From: Mytilus edulis
Taxonomy: Eukaryota; Mollusca; Bivalvia; Mytilida; Mytilidae
Assembly: GCF_963676685.1 (NCBI RefSeq)
Contig: NC_092348.1
Location: 29,611,386-29,675,385 of the forward strand
DNA: 64,000 nt
Reading direction: 5' to 3'
The notes beneath the pieces are model-generated. The model had not been told where the DNA came from and ran no database searches. It saw only the letters and a program-made list of their open reading frames with translations. The translations under genes were made by a program, and so were the position numbers. Within the stretch, counting starts at the first letter, position 1; the number at the start of each line of letters is the position of its first letter. This document shows positions 59,901 through 64,000 of this stretch, piece after piece.

Positions 59901-62900
59901 ATCAGGCAGTTTCATTAATAAACAAGACAAACAACAAATCTGGTCCTGCATGGTAAACCCTTGCAATTAATTGGGGTAACATGTATACTAAAGCAGAACT
60001 GATTATATTATTTCATTGAAGCCAAGAAAAGTTTGAGAATAAATTTGAAGCCTGTAGACCAGTTCTGATATCTTACCTAGAATGTAGGACCATAGACAGG
60101 TTCCTGACTCATGACAGACACATTGGAAGTCTATAGGCCATTTCTGATTTCTTACCTAGATTGACCGGACCATAGTCCAGCTCCAGCATCATCACAGATA
60201 CATTTAAGGTCTATAGACCATTTCTGATTTCTTACCTAGATTGACAGGACCATAGTCCAGCTCCAGCATCATGACAGATACATTTGAGGTCTATAGACCA
60301 TTTCTGATTCCTTACCTAGATTGACAGGACCATAGTCCAGCTCCTGCATCATCACAGATACATTCATAATCACAACCAACTTGCCATGTCTGACTCTGGA
60401 AATATGATTTTCCTGCATATACACACTTGTCTGTAAAAGAAAAATATGATGAAAAGAGTAATGAAAAATTACAAATTAATTAATTACATTTAGCAATAAT
60501 TCAATTTGGGATGTAACACGTCTTCTGATTGGCTGATGTCGTTTTGTTTATCAGCCAATAGACATAATTTTGTCATGTGACTGTGACGTCATCAACATTT
60601 GTTCATGGTTTACTCTGGTTTAAAATGGAATTTAGAATTAAATTAAAAGTAATCACAGTAATATTTTTTTCTGTCTATTCGAAATAACATAAAAAATGTG
60701 GTGCACACTTTAAAATAACCCGCTACGCGGGTCATTCCTTAAATAGATTTAGTGATATCAAAAAGTGAAATCCAGAATGATAAAAGAAATAAAAGATAAT
60801 CAAACAACACATTAAAAGCTGGCCGAAAATTGCAGTCACAAAATACACAAGAGAACTATGGATAGTGAATGTACAGTACGTGTTCCTGCAAATATGTATA
60901 GAAGCAATTAAACTAAGAGAGAACCATTTTAAAATATACCTGCTTCATAAATGGGGGGAGGGGGGAATGATAATAATTGTGTCTTAAATAAAAAGTAACC
61001 AATACATACTTATGCCATTCACATTGGCGACATTTTGTCCTGTTGTAGTCTGGAATGTTGGATTGAAGTTACATACTGGTTCTAGACAACATTTGCCTAC
61101 TGTTTTTGTCAATGTACACTGAGGAGGCAGGTTATAATATGCTGGACACCTGGAATCAAAACATCAATATTGTTAATACTAACTCATATAGTCTTATTAC
61201 AAAATAAAAGGAGAATGTGTCTCATGACATGATGTCCCAGCTCAAGCTTTTCAAATTTTCAAGTTAAAAAGGGCCATAACTCTAGAATTGTAGGCGACTC
61301 ACTGCATAAATTCGAAGTCTGTCTGGGAGTTTTGGTTCTCAGCATTGTGTATGATTTTCATAAAATTTGGCGAAGTAAGTGTTCAGAAAGTTAAAAAAAA
61401 AAAGAGAAAATTTTCCAAGTTAAAAAGAGCCATAACTCTAGAACTGTTAATGAAACACTGCCCAAACAAGTACTCTGTATGTAAGTTTTAGTCCCTAGCA
61501 TAGTGAATGATTTCAATATTTGGATGAGGAAAAAATAAAAAAGAATTTCAGAAACAAGGTTAGTATACAGAATTTGGCAAAACAACAAATTTAAATATCC
61601 TTGAAAATACAATTTTATCACAATCTGCAAATAAATGGTGATTGCAAAAACAATTGACTCGAGATCTACATTAATATTTACACTTACTTGTTATAACAGC
61701 TGTATGATCCCCGACTGGCATCATCACAAGTACATTCATAGGCACAGCCATCACTCCATGTCTCTCCTTGTTTGTACTGTTTACCATTGTAGGAACATGT
61801 TCCATCTAAAATCATAAATACAAATAAATAGCAAGTTTTCTTGCCACAAACTAATTGTGAAGCTCAATTCACAAATAATAAGAATGAAATAATTAAAATG
61901 AAATTTAAGAAGGTGTAAGAGAAAAATTGAACTTGTCCTGACAGCTCAATTTTTTAATAGTTTTGCTTTATGGGAAATTTTTGGCTCTGTGATTTGAAAA
62001 GAATCATTTGTGATGGACATCAAGAATTTGGAAGAATTTATCCGTTTAAGTTCTTGAATGAAATAATTAAAAAGAAAACTCAACATGCATATGACTTGTA
62101 TGAGAAAAATAAAATGGAAAAACAAAAGATACATGATCAAGCAAACAGTTATTGGAGATAACTGTTGAACAACCTAACTATTAAAATTAAACAATTTTTT
62201 TTAACAGAATTTAAGAATATATTGTAGATATCTCAACTAACTAAGACTAAAATATCAAAGCAAACAACAAATAGTCTTTTTACTAGTGGGTATTGTATGT
62301 TCAATCTATTGGCTCAAATTTAAAGGGGCACTAGCTGTCAAATTCATAATCACTGATTTTAATCAAATTCTCATATTTCATTCATAACAATGTAAAACAT
62401 TTAACCAAACTATTAAAAGTCTAAATAAACCATTAACACTGTACAGGCATAAAAATATGTAGCTTCTAGTGTAGTATACACGCCATCTAATTAATTATCA
62501 AGGTGACCATATAAGTGATGTAAACATAAATATAGATATGAATAGATTACGCAAACTCGTGCTGTTTGATTATTCTAGTTATATTATAGAGGATAAATAA
62601 ATGTTTATCATCATTTTTACCTGTATAAAAATGATATTTTGTGGATAGAATCAGTCAATCAAATGGTTTACCTTTGTTTCATTTTCAATGTTGACATTCT
62701 TTTAATTTAAATAACTTTACGCATACAATTCACGTGTTATCCATCTCAAGCTTAGGGGTTAAATTGAAGTTCACATGAATACGGATTCAATGAGGTTGAA
62801 TTATTCACTTGCAAGTGAATAATTCATAATTAATGTTTTTTAGCTTATTGTAGCAAAATTGAACCATACTGGCTACTAAAAGCAAATTTATTATTTCACT

Positions 62901-63075
62901 ATGTGCATTCCTTTAATGATTGAGCCAAAAAAATAATGTATTAGATTTTTTATATATCTCGTACCTAGTGCCCCTTTAACAATATTTTAACTTTGTTTAC
63001 TGCTCAATTTGTTAAATAGATATCTTAATGGTGGTAACTACTTACAAAATCCTGTTATTCCTTTAGCCGCAGGTG
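38862..63075 (-). CDS. VWC / ShK / Gly-Thr mosaic secreted protein, at least 26 exons, 5' incomplete
   Basis: Twenty-six exons, listed separately and numbered here from the 5'-most visible one, keep one open frame over 3446 nt (about 1147 residues) to a TAA at 38862-38864. In order: spacer (exon 1); VWC1 (2-3); VWC2 (4-5); ShK1 (6); VWC3 with a Pro-rich spacer (7-8); VWC4 (9-10); VWC5 (11-12); VWC6 (13-14); VWC7 (15-16); ShK2 (rest of 16); ShK3 (17); Gly-Thr spacers (18, 19); ShK4 (20); Gly-Thr spacers (21, 22); VWC8 (23-24); VWC9 (25-26). Each VWC has ten cysteines and is split after its fifth by a phase-2 intron; all module borders are phase 1. VWC domains are known in BMP-binding and matrix proteins, ShK domains in secreted proteins. 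A structural matrix, shell or byssus role is inference. The signal peptide must lie beyond 64000. Introns are full of mobile DNA. AATAAA overlaps the stop. Confidence 0.9.
39538..39667 (-). CDS. Mosaic gene exon 25: VWC9 N-terminal half
   Basis: 130 nt; GCLFQKTGKLYQQGQTF, then DGCTYKCTCTDASRGYYTC and QEK. Two residues longer than most in the first loop, and Phe replaces the usual Trp. Donor GTAAGC. Confidence 0.85.
39955..40088 (+). mobile_element. tRNA-related SINE, second family
   Basis: Contains a Pol III B box in ATGGGTTCGAATCCTGGC, then a conserved body AAATTTGCGAAAGCAAATTT, ACAGATCTAACATTGTTGGG, TTGATGTTTAGACAAG and an AT tail. The self-complementary AATTTGCGAAAGCAAATT is typical of a SINE frequent in mussels. 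The 5' tRNA part is degraded; an A box is not clear. It lies in the intron between exons 24 and 25. Confidence 0.7.
40089..41692. mobile_element. 1.6-kb inverted-repeat element with reiterated ATCGACGTC ends
   Basis: The outer ends AGACTCATATCGACGTCC (40099 on) and its inverted counterpart to 41681 match. Each arm of about 110-155 bases holds five or six ATCGACGTCC units separated by variable CTCTA or CTCAA spacers. Each arm also has one complete TGACGTCA. The interior holds two long G runs in a duplicated segment and no transposase. It is probably a non-autonomous DNA transposon inserted into the AT tail of the SINE. Confidence 0.8.
40516..40600 (+). repeat. Duplicated segment with 17- and 19-base G runs
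   Basis: G runs at 40516-40532 and 40558-40576 are each followed by GTCAGTGAAAAAACTATATG. The tandem duplication is about 42 bases. Run lengths in the assembly may be inexact. Confidence 0.8.
41826..41959 (-). CDS. Mosaic gene exon 24: VWC8 C-terminal half and Gly-Thr tail
   Basis: 134 nt; CGTYNNLPQGC, ECCAKPVC, then GTGTGTMTGTGGSGTVTG. The VWC half and Gly-Thr sequence in one exon suggest that the separate Gly-Thr exons arose from such a tail. Donor GTATGT. Confidence 0.85.
42105..42360 (+). repeat. Dispersed mussel repeat, partial copies
   Basis: Carries ATTCATTTGATGTGTTTGAG, CTTTTGATTTTGTCATTTGA and CTTTCCATTTGGAATTTTCC, the plus-strand form of the family at 28860-29060 and 35570-35790. 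It lies in the intron between exons 23 and 24. Confidence 0.6.
42613..42730 (-). CDS. Mosaic gene exon 23: VWC8 N-terminal half
   Basis: 118 nt; GGGCYYKNQLHQTGEQW, then DGCDYNCTCSDGSRGLYTC and RAL. NCT is a possible N-glycosylation site. Donor GTGAGT in phase 2. Confidence 0.85.
43015..43237. repeat. 20-bp satellite, about 11 copies
   Basis: Unit ATAAATATTGTACGATTATT with single-base variants (C/A and T/C at a few places). It lies in the intron between exons 22 and 23. Confidence 0.9.
43642..43701 (-). CDS. Mosaic gene exon 22: short Gly-Thr spacer
   Basis: 60 nt, phase 1-1; GTGTGGSFVTSMPGQTFTGR. Acceptor TTTCCATAG, donor GTATGT. Confidence 0.7.
44307..44417 (-). CDS. Mosaic gene exon 21: Gly-Thr spacer
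   Basis: 111 nt, phase 1-1; three copies of a GTGTGGTMTG-like unit (one with Ile-Asn changes). Acceptor TTTAAG, donor GTATGT. Confidence 0.75.
44493..44967 (+). mobile_element. Tandem-core repeat family A, full copy
   Basis: Start AAGAATGTGTCCATAGTACA with CGGATGCCCCAC. Two core units 174 bases apart each begin ACTATCATTTTCTATGTTCA. A GGACGGACGCACAGACGGAC tract precedes the end GTGGGGCATAAAAA. ATGCCCCAC at the start and GTGGGGCAT at the end form a subterminal inverted repeat. Placed in the intron between exons 20 and 21. Confidence 0.75.
45427..45665 (+). mobile_element. Repeat family A, copy lacking the right end
   Basis: One core unit (CACTATCATTTTCTATGTTC to AACTTTAACCTGAAG) and a GGACGAACAAACGGACGAAC tract, which runs up to the donor of exon 20. 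The terminal GGGGCATAAAA is absent. Confidence 0.7.
45680..45793 (-). CDS. Mosaic gene exon 20: ShK4
   Basis: 114 nt, phase 1-1; six cysteines from ACMDVLPNC to NCAKFCGFC, with almost no linker. It sits between Gly-Thr exons. Donor GTATGT. Confidence 0.85.
46287..46358 (-). CDS. Mosaic gene exon 19: Gly-Thr spacer
   Basis: 72 nt, phase 1-1; alternating Gly-Thr with one Ala (GTGTGTATGTG) and GGGTITGTGTG. Acceptor TTCGTTAG, donor GTAAGT. Confidence 0.75.
47182..48070. repeat. 53-bp minisatellite, about 17 copies
   Basis: Units start GAGAACACTAAACAAGACCA and run through TATGTATGCCTAGTGTTTAT to ATGGCCCCTGTAG. Variants include ACTGAAC for ACTAAAC, GATC for GACC and one unit missing 13 bases. It lies in the intron between the Gly-Thr exons 18 and 19. 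Confidence 0.95.
48073..48135 (-). repeat. Partial mussel repeat next to the minisatellite
   Basis: GAGATGTGGTATGATTGCCAA followed by TGAAAAATATCTACTCAAGT, the inverted end of the 16870-17290 family. It borders the 53-bp array directly. Confidence 0.6.
48225..48320 (-). CDS. Mosaic gene exon 18: Gly-Thr spacer
   Basis: 96 nt, phase 1-1; GGTGTGTGGTMTGGTGTGTG, then GIIPGGLIPGGTG. No cysteine. Acceptor ATTCGCAG, donor GTGAGA. Low complexity, but splice sites and frame are intact. Confidence 0.75.
49418..49555 (-). CDS. Mosaic gene exon 17: ShK3
   Basis: 138 nt, phase 1-1; a TTPAPSTT linker, then six cysteines ending NCPKFCNLC. Donor GTAAGT. Confidence 0.85.
49975..50550 (+). mobile_element. 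Tandem-core repeat family C, copy 2
   Basis: Starts with TGTCAAAGCGACACGAATGG and CCAAAAGTTGAAAAATCTGC, has about three core units (ATCATGAGTAACTC, TCATCATGGTTAACTC) and ends with TTTGCGGGGCCATAAAAA. In the intron between exons 16 and 17; more diverged than copy 1. Confidence 0.75.
50796..51013 (-). CDS. Mosaic gene exon 16: VWC7 C-terminal half fused to ShK2
   Basis: 218 nt; CPRYGTLPPNC, KCCQKADC, then only about seven residues later a full ShK domain ending NCAKYCGFC. This is the only place where VWC and ShK share an exon, implying loss of an intron or a different origin. Donor GTTTGT. Confidence 0.85.
51052..51176 (+). mobile_element. Repeat family A, short internal-deletion copy
   Basis: AAGAATGTGTCCATGGTATA, GATGCCTCACTC, then directly AACTTTTAACCTGAAGC and a GACGAACAGACAGACAGAATG tract. 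Core units are missing. It lies between exons 15 and 16. Confidence 0.65.
51827..51941 (-). CDS. Mosaic gene exon 15: VWC7 N-terminal half
   Basis: 115 nt; ACIYKGRIHQQGETW, then DGCDYDCECIDAKSGQYRC. Donor GTAGGG. Confidence 0.85.
52447..52664 (-). CDS. Mosaic gene exon 14: VWC6 C-terminal half and Gly/Ser spacer
   Basis: 218 nt; CGKFENIPLGC, TCCRVPQC, then a spacer with GFSGSFTGYGKPPALSGSGS. It uses the weak donor GTAGGC to leave in phase 1; reading through would meet a stop within five codons, so retained-intron forms would truncate the protein. Confidence 0.8.
53090..53897 (+). mobile_element. Truncated non-LTR retrotransposon inside the mosaic gene, antisense
   Basis: The translation shows YLGVQIS, then TLGFLRRNLRYCP and STMEYAATVWDPY, then LERIQRQAARFL, the C-terminal region of Jockey/RTE-like reverse-transcriptase proteins. 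The element ends in a CAGATACAGATACAGATA tail, with no poly-A. A TAG within the frame near 53190 and a stop at 53776-53778 show decay. It sits opposite to the host gene between exons 13 and 14. Confidence 0.8.
53320..53778 (+). pseudogene. LINE reverse-transcriptase C-terminal fragment
   Basis: 152 codons. After the conserved MEYAATVWDP and RIQRQAARF segments come LQELKARHTSQKLIFLYKVV and STVINWNHLEDTIV, the usual ending of these ORFs. Reading continues past the stop in a second frame with matching content (FRALNLLSRDF), suggesting a frameshift. No catalytic motif remains. Confidence 0.75.
53895..53972. repeat. 40-bp tandem duplication at the exon 13 donor
   Basis: TAACCTGTGAGAATGTGTGT and TACTATCCCCTCCTAGAACA occur twice in a row, and the second copy joins the donor TTACCTGTCAG of exon 13. 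The LINE tail directly precedes the first copy, so it may be part of a target duplication. Confidence 0.8.
53973..54087 (-). CDS. Mosaic gene exon 13: VWC6 N-terminal half
   Basis: 115 nt; FCVYKGSYYRQGEQW, then DGCSLRCRCEDARNHYYQC. A 40-base segment starting at its donor is tandemly duplicated in the intron, next to the end of an antisense LINE. Confidence 0.85.
54814..54962 (-). CDS. Mosaic gene exon 12: VWC5 C-terminal half
   Basis: 149 nt; CPNFMNLPQQC, DQCCKKYLC, then a spacer with ITTPAPFFVRTTPAAGGG. Donor GTAACT. Confidence 0.85.
55020..55271 (-). mobile_element. tRNA-derived SINE, copy 2
   Basis: Same family as 34820-35066: minus-strand A-box region TGGCCAAGTGG, a diverged B box AGTTTGAACCG, body TGACTAGGATTGTCAGTTAC and GCTTCCTCCAACC, and a CAATCAATCAATCAAG tail. 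It lies in the intron between exons 11 and 12, in the sense of the host gene. Confidence 0.8.
55476..55590 (-). CDS. Mosaic gene exon 11: VWC5 N-terminal half
   Basis: 115 nt; GCVYKGKTYQQGTTW, then DGCDYKCTCVDATQGRYQC. Donor GTAAG. Confidence 0.85.
55912..56165 (-). CDS. Mosaic gene exon 10: VWC4 C-terminal half and GTGTGTG spacer
   Basis: 254 nt. CPVFLGLPPSC, DRCCKIPDC, then a spacer with GPGFSGYGKAQYTPTG and TGTGTGTG. Sequon NGT is present. Donor GTATGT. Confidence 0.85.
56700..56814 (-). CDS. Mosaic gene exon 9: VWC4 N-terminal half
   Basis: 115 nt; DGCYVNGTLYQQGQRW, then VGCDQACRCDDAKAGRYRC. NGT is a possible N-glycosylation site. Donor GTAATT in phase 2. Confidence 0.85.
57522..57754 (-). 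CDS. Mosaic gene exon 8: VWC3 C-terminal half and Pro/Gln spacer
   Basis: 233 nt. Codes CPDYVNLPLNC, DCCKKVEC, then a long spacer rich in Pro, Gln and Thr (PSPIPGQPTPKPGQIPQLIP). Donor GTTAGT. The acceptor region is present three times in tandem at 33-base steps (57740-57825). Confidence 0.85.
57740..57827. repeat. 33-bp triplication across the exon 8 acceptor
   Basis: AAGATTAACATAATCTGGAC then (A/C)TCTAAAAAAG occurs three times. The copy touching the exon contains its acceptor and first codons, so three similar acceptor sites exist. Confidence 0.85.
57880..58520. repeat. Intron 7 GGATTTCAGGATC-like sequence, low complexity
   Basis: Repeated short phrases such as TCAGGATTT, CAGGATCCAGGA and GGGATT occur on a background of C and T runs (58488-58504). 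Two related blocks start TGAGGGGG near 57883 and 58372. A degraded dispersed repeat is likely. Confidence 0.5.
58689..58824 (-). CDS. Mosaic gene exon 7: VWC3 N-terminal half
   Basis: 136 nt; codes DQPGPTDVCIYKGVSYKQGQ, then DGCDLECKCERA and YRCNK. It is slightly longer than the other N-half exons because of a DQPGPT lead. Donor GTATTT. Confidence 0.85.
59087..59221 (-). CDS. Mosaic gene exon 6: ShK1
   Basis: 135 nt, phase 1-1. Short NPTNAP linker, then six cysteines ending NCPKFCNKC with YAGWSKTN before them. The acceptor motif CTATTTTAG is repeated at 63-base intervals upstream (plus-strand 59284 and 59347). Confidence 0.85.
59221..59400. repeat. 63-bp tandem repeat anchored at the exon 6 acceptor
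   Basis: CCTAAAATAGATACAAATGT starts at 59221, 59284 and 59347 with identical spacing. On the minus strand each copy offers CTATTTTAGGA, the acceptor of exon 6. Confidence 0.9.
59668..59807 (-). CDS. Mosaic gene exon 5: VWC2 C-terminal half and Gly/Ser spacer
   Basis: 140 nt. Codes CPTYSNLPSIC, GQCCKTPKC, then a spacer with GTFSGNGMISGKGSG. Donor GTATGT. Confidence 0.85.
60072..60330. repeat. 80-bp tandem repeat of the exon 4 donor end
   Basis: CTTACCTAGATTGA (or a variant) occurs at 60072, 60151, 60231 and 60311. Each copy carries the last 40-50 coding bases of exon 4, its GTAAG donor and some flanking bases (GGTCTATAGACCATTTCTGA). The first copy is the most diverged. Confidence 0.9.
60316..60430 (-). 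CDS. Mosaic gene exon 4: VWC2 N-terminal half, donor end multiplied
   Basis: 115 nt. Codes KCVYAGKSYFQSQTW, then VGCDYECICDDAGAGLWSC. Its last part and donor are repeated three more times in the intron, about every 80 bases (60072, 60151, 60231). Confidence 0.85.
60490..60730 (+). repeat. Dispersed repeat with CTTCTGATTGGCTG motif
   Basis: Inverted relative of 7770-7945; contains CGTCTTCTGATTGGCTGATG, GTCATGTGACTGTGACGTCA, CTGTCTATTCGAAATAACAT and ends CCCGCTACGCGGG. A partial copy may lie at 59485-59530. In the intron between exons 3 and 4. Confidence 0.65.
61010..61149 (-). CDS. Mosaic gene exon 3: VWC1 C-terminal half
   Basis: 140 nt. Codes CPAYYNLPPQC, then GKCCLEPVC, the CxxxxxLPxxC...CCxxxxC pattern, and a 21-residue spacer rich in Asn, Thr and Gln. 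Donor GTATGT. Confidence 0.85.
61205..61480 (+). repeat. Dispersed repeat with GGGCCATAACTCTAGAA units
   Basis: Two units with AAAGGGCCATAACTCTAGAA and AAAGAGCCATAACTCTAGAA about 160 bases apart, preceded by GGAGAATGTGTCTCATGACA. A relative is at 53030-53120 (AAAGGGGCATAACTCTAGAG). In the intron between exons 2 and 3. Confidence 0.6.
61688..61805 (-). CDS. Mosaic gene exon 2: VWC1 N-terminal half
   Basis: 118 nt. Codes GTCSYNGKQYKQGETW, then DGCAYECTCDDA and SCYNK; five cysteines. Donor GTAAGT in phase 2. Confidence 0.85.
62320..62979. mobile_element. TTAA-ended MITE, copy 2
   Basis: Ends TTAAAGGGGCACTAG and CTAGTGCCCCTTTAA are perfect inverted complements. The interior matches 22100-22852. 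It lies in the intron between exons 1 and 2 of the mosaic gene. The intact ends suggest this copy is younger than copy 1. Confidence 0.85.
63046..63075 (-). CDS. Mosaic gene exon 1 (visible): 30-nt spacer microexon
   Basis: Acceptor after a long T-rich tract (TTTATTTTTTCAG), donor GTAAGT, phase 1-1, codes PAAKGITGF. No cysteine. Supported by splice sites and frame only, so less sure than the domain exons. Confidence 0.5.
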
Positions 63076-63249
63076 CTGAAAAAATAAATTAAAAAAATAA
63101 TAATTAAATTTAATCAAAATGCAAAATAGTGTCTATGTGTATAAATTCAACATGTATAATTACAAAATATCAGAAAATGTCTAAAGAATACAGTTGCCAA
63201 ATTCTATGTTTTACTGCCAGTATTTGTATAGATTACATTCCATAAAAAT

Positions 63250-63375
63250 GCTAAGTCCTTGAAAGGGCGTATTGTTTTTCCGCTAATTTTTCAAAGTCCC
63301 AATGCTACGTTTCCGCAAATTTGAAATATACGTTTCCGCAATTTGTATTTATTACTTTTCCGCAAATTTACCTGG
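63250..63375. repeat. Cluster of TTTCCGCAAATT motifs
   Basis: CGTTTCCGCAAATTTG, CGTTTCCGCAATTTG and CTTTTCCGCAAATTTA occur within 70 bases, with GTTTTTCCGCTAATTTTTC just before. They lie upstream of the transposase remnant and could be subterminal binding motifs of the same element (inference). Confidence 0.5.
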
Positions 63376-63489
63376 TAAATTAAAAACATTTGAATGTACA
63401 TGTATGATAAATTATTTATTTTTTCTTTCCAAATAAAGAAAATGTTCTGATCTCGGTATAGCTACAATTTAAGAGATATAACTACTGAC

Positions 63490-63984
63490 TCGGGTAAGGA
63501 TGTCGAGTTAAACTTCATTGAGAAATCTTTGGTTTGGCTTACTTGCCAACTGACATGACTGAAGAATGCTTTGTGGAATTAATTGCCGATGCTCAATCTG
63601 ACGATAAATGCATGAGGTCTGCCGATTATATATTGAAATTTTATATAAATGGCAATTAAGATTTCCACCAACCATTTGGACATCACCCCTGACCCCGAGG
63701 AAAAGAGAACAACGAATGGTGTCGAGTCTTTTCGTGCCTACCTGAACGAGCAGTTTTACGCTAGCCATCCTACCATAATTGTCTTTGTCGATGTCTTATT
63801 GAAACTGAAGACAACATCTTTCATAAAGATGAGAACTCTAACTATAAAAGCACCCGTTCGGATATATGAAAAGGTGAAGATGGCCTTCCTTCCTGAACAA
63901 AATACAAAATTTGTAAACGGTGAATTTTATATGGACTTTTTACGACGTGTTGGCTACAAAAATTCTGCCAGAACTGACTTATGA
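63490..63984 (+). pseudogene. MULE-like transposase C-terminal remnant, frameshifted
   Basis: One frame reads TDMTEECFVELIADAQSDDK up to a TAA near 63658. A second frame from 63649 reads NGVESFRAYLNEQFYASHP and FVDVLLKLKTTSFIK and ends at 63982-63984 with TGA. The order and wording (a PxDMTEECFVEL-type segment, an N-G-V/A-E-S-F motif, then Q-F-Y-A-S-H-P) match the part after the catalytic domain of MULE-like transposases that I know from invertebrate genomes. The frame break shows it is dead, at least in this copy. It lies upstream of the visible mosaic-gene exons, in an intron or 5' flank. Confidence 0.65.
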
Positions 63985-64000
63985 CCTCATATCAAGATCT

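Overview
The window is animal nuclear DNA, AT-rich, with long introns and very dense interspersed repeats. Several dispersed repeats are ones I recognise from marine mussel (Mytilus-type bivalve) sequence, for example the block ending in a TCTCATTGGCAATCATACCA-type motif, and the ShK- and VWC-rich secreted proteins also fit a mollusc. The species call is from memory of these families and no database search was run.

Three protein-coding genes are supported. (1) 11182-12249, minus: a single coding exon for a type II membrane protein with a glycosyltransferase-like luminal domain. (2) 26848-34647, plus: five exons, all introns in phase 1, encoding a 311-residue secreted protein built as signal peptide, one VWA domain with a degenerate metal site, two nearly identical ShK domains and a short tail. 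(3) 38862-63075, minus: at least 26 exons whose reading frame stays open through every junction (3446 nt in the window), encoding nine VWC domains, four ShK domains and Gly-Thr-rich spacers; its 5' end lies beyond base 64000. Genes 2 and 3 converge, 4.2 kb apart, share the ShK module and use phase-1 module borders, so they look like a small locus of extracellular-matrix or secreted mosaic proteins.

Everything else is mostly mobile DNA. 1-8.1 kb: a 5'-truncated LINE flanked by about 160-bp direct repeats, a tandemly duplicated 1.5-kb unit, a near-perfect 164-bp palindrome, a TTAA-ended MITE and a hAT element with a transposase remnant. 12.3-26.8 kb: no convincing gene; several dispersed bivalve repeat families, some with internal tandem cores and hairpin-like ends (possibly pearl/Helentron-like). 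26.8-38.6 kb: the VWA-ShK gene, repeats in its introns, a tRNA-derived SINE and a 157-bp tandem-core repeat. 38.8-63.1 kb: the VWC-ShK gene, whose introns contain two SINEs, an antisense LINE, a 1.6-kb inverted-repeat element with reiterated ATCGACGTC motifs, a 53-bp minisatellite and a 20-bp satellite. 63.2-64 kb: a frameshifted MULE-like transposase remnant.

The most notable pattern is that four exons of the VWC-ShK gene have short tandem duplications lying exactly across a splice site.
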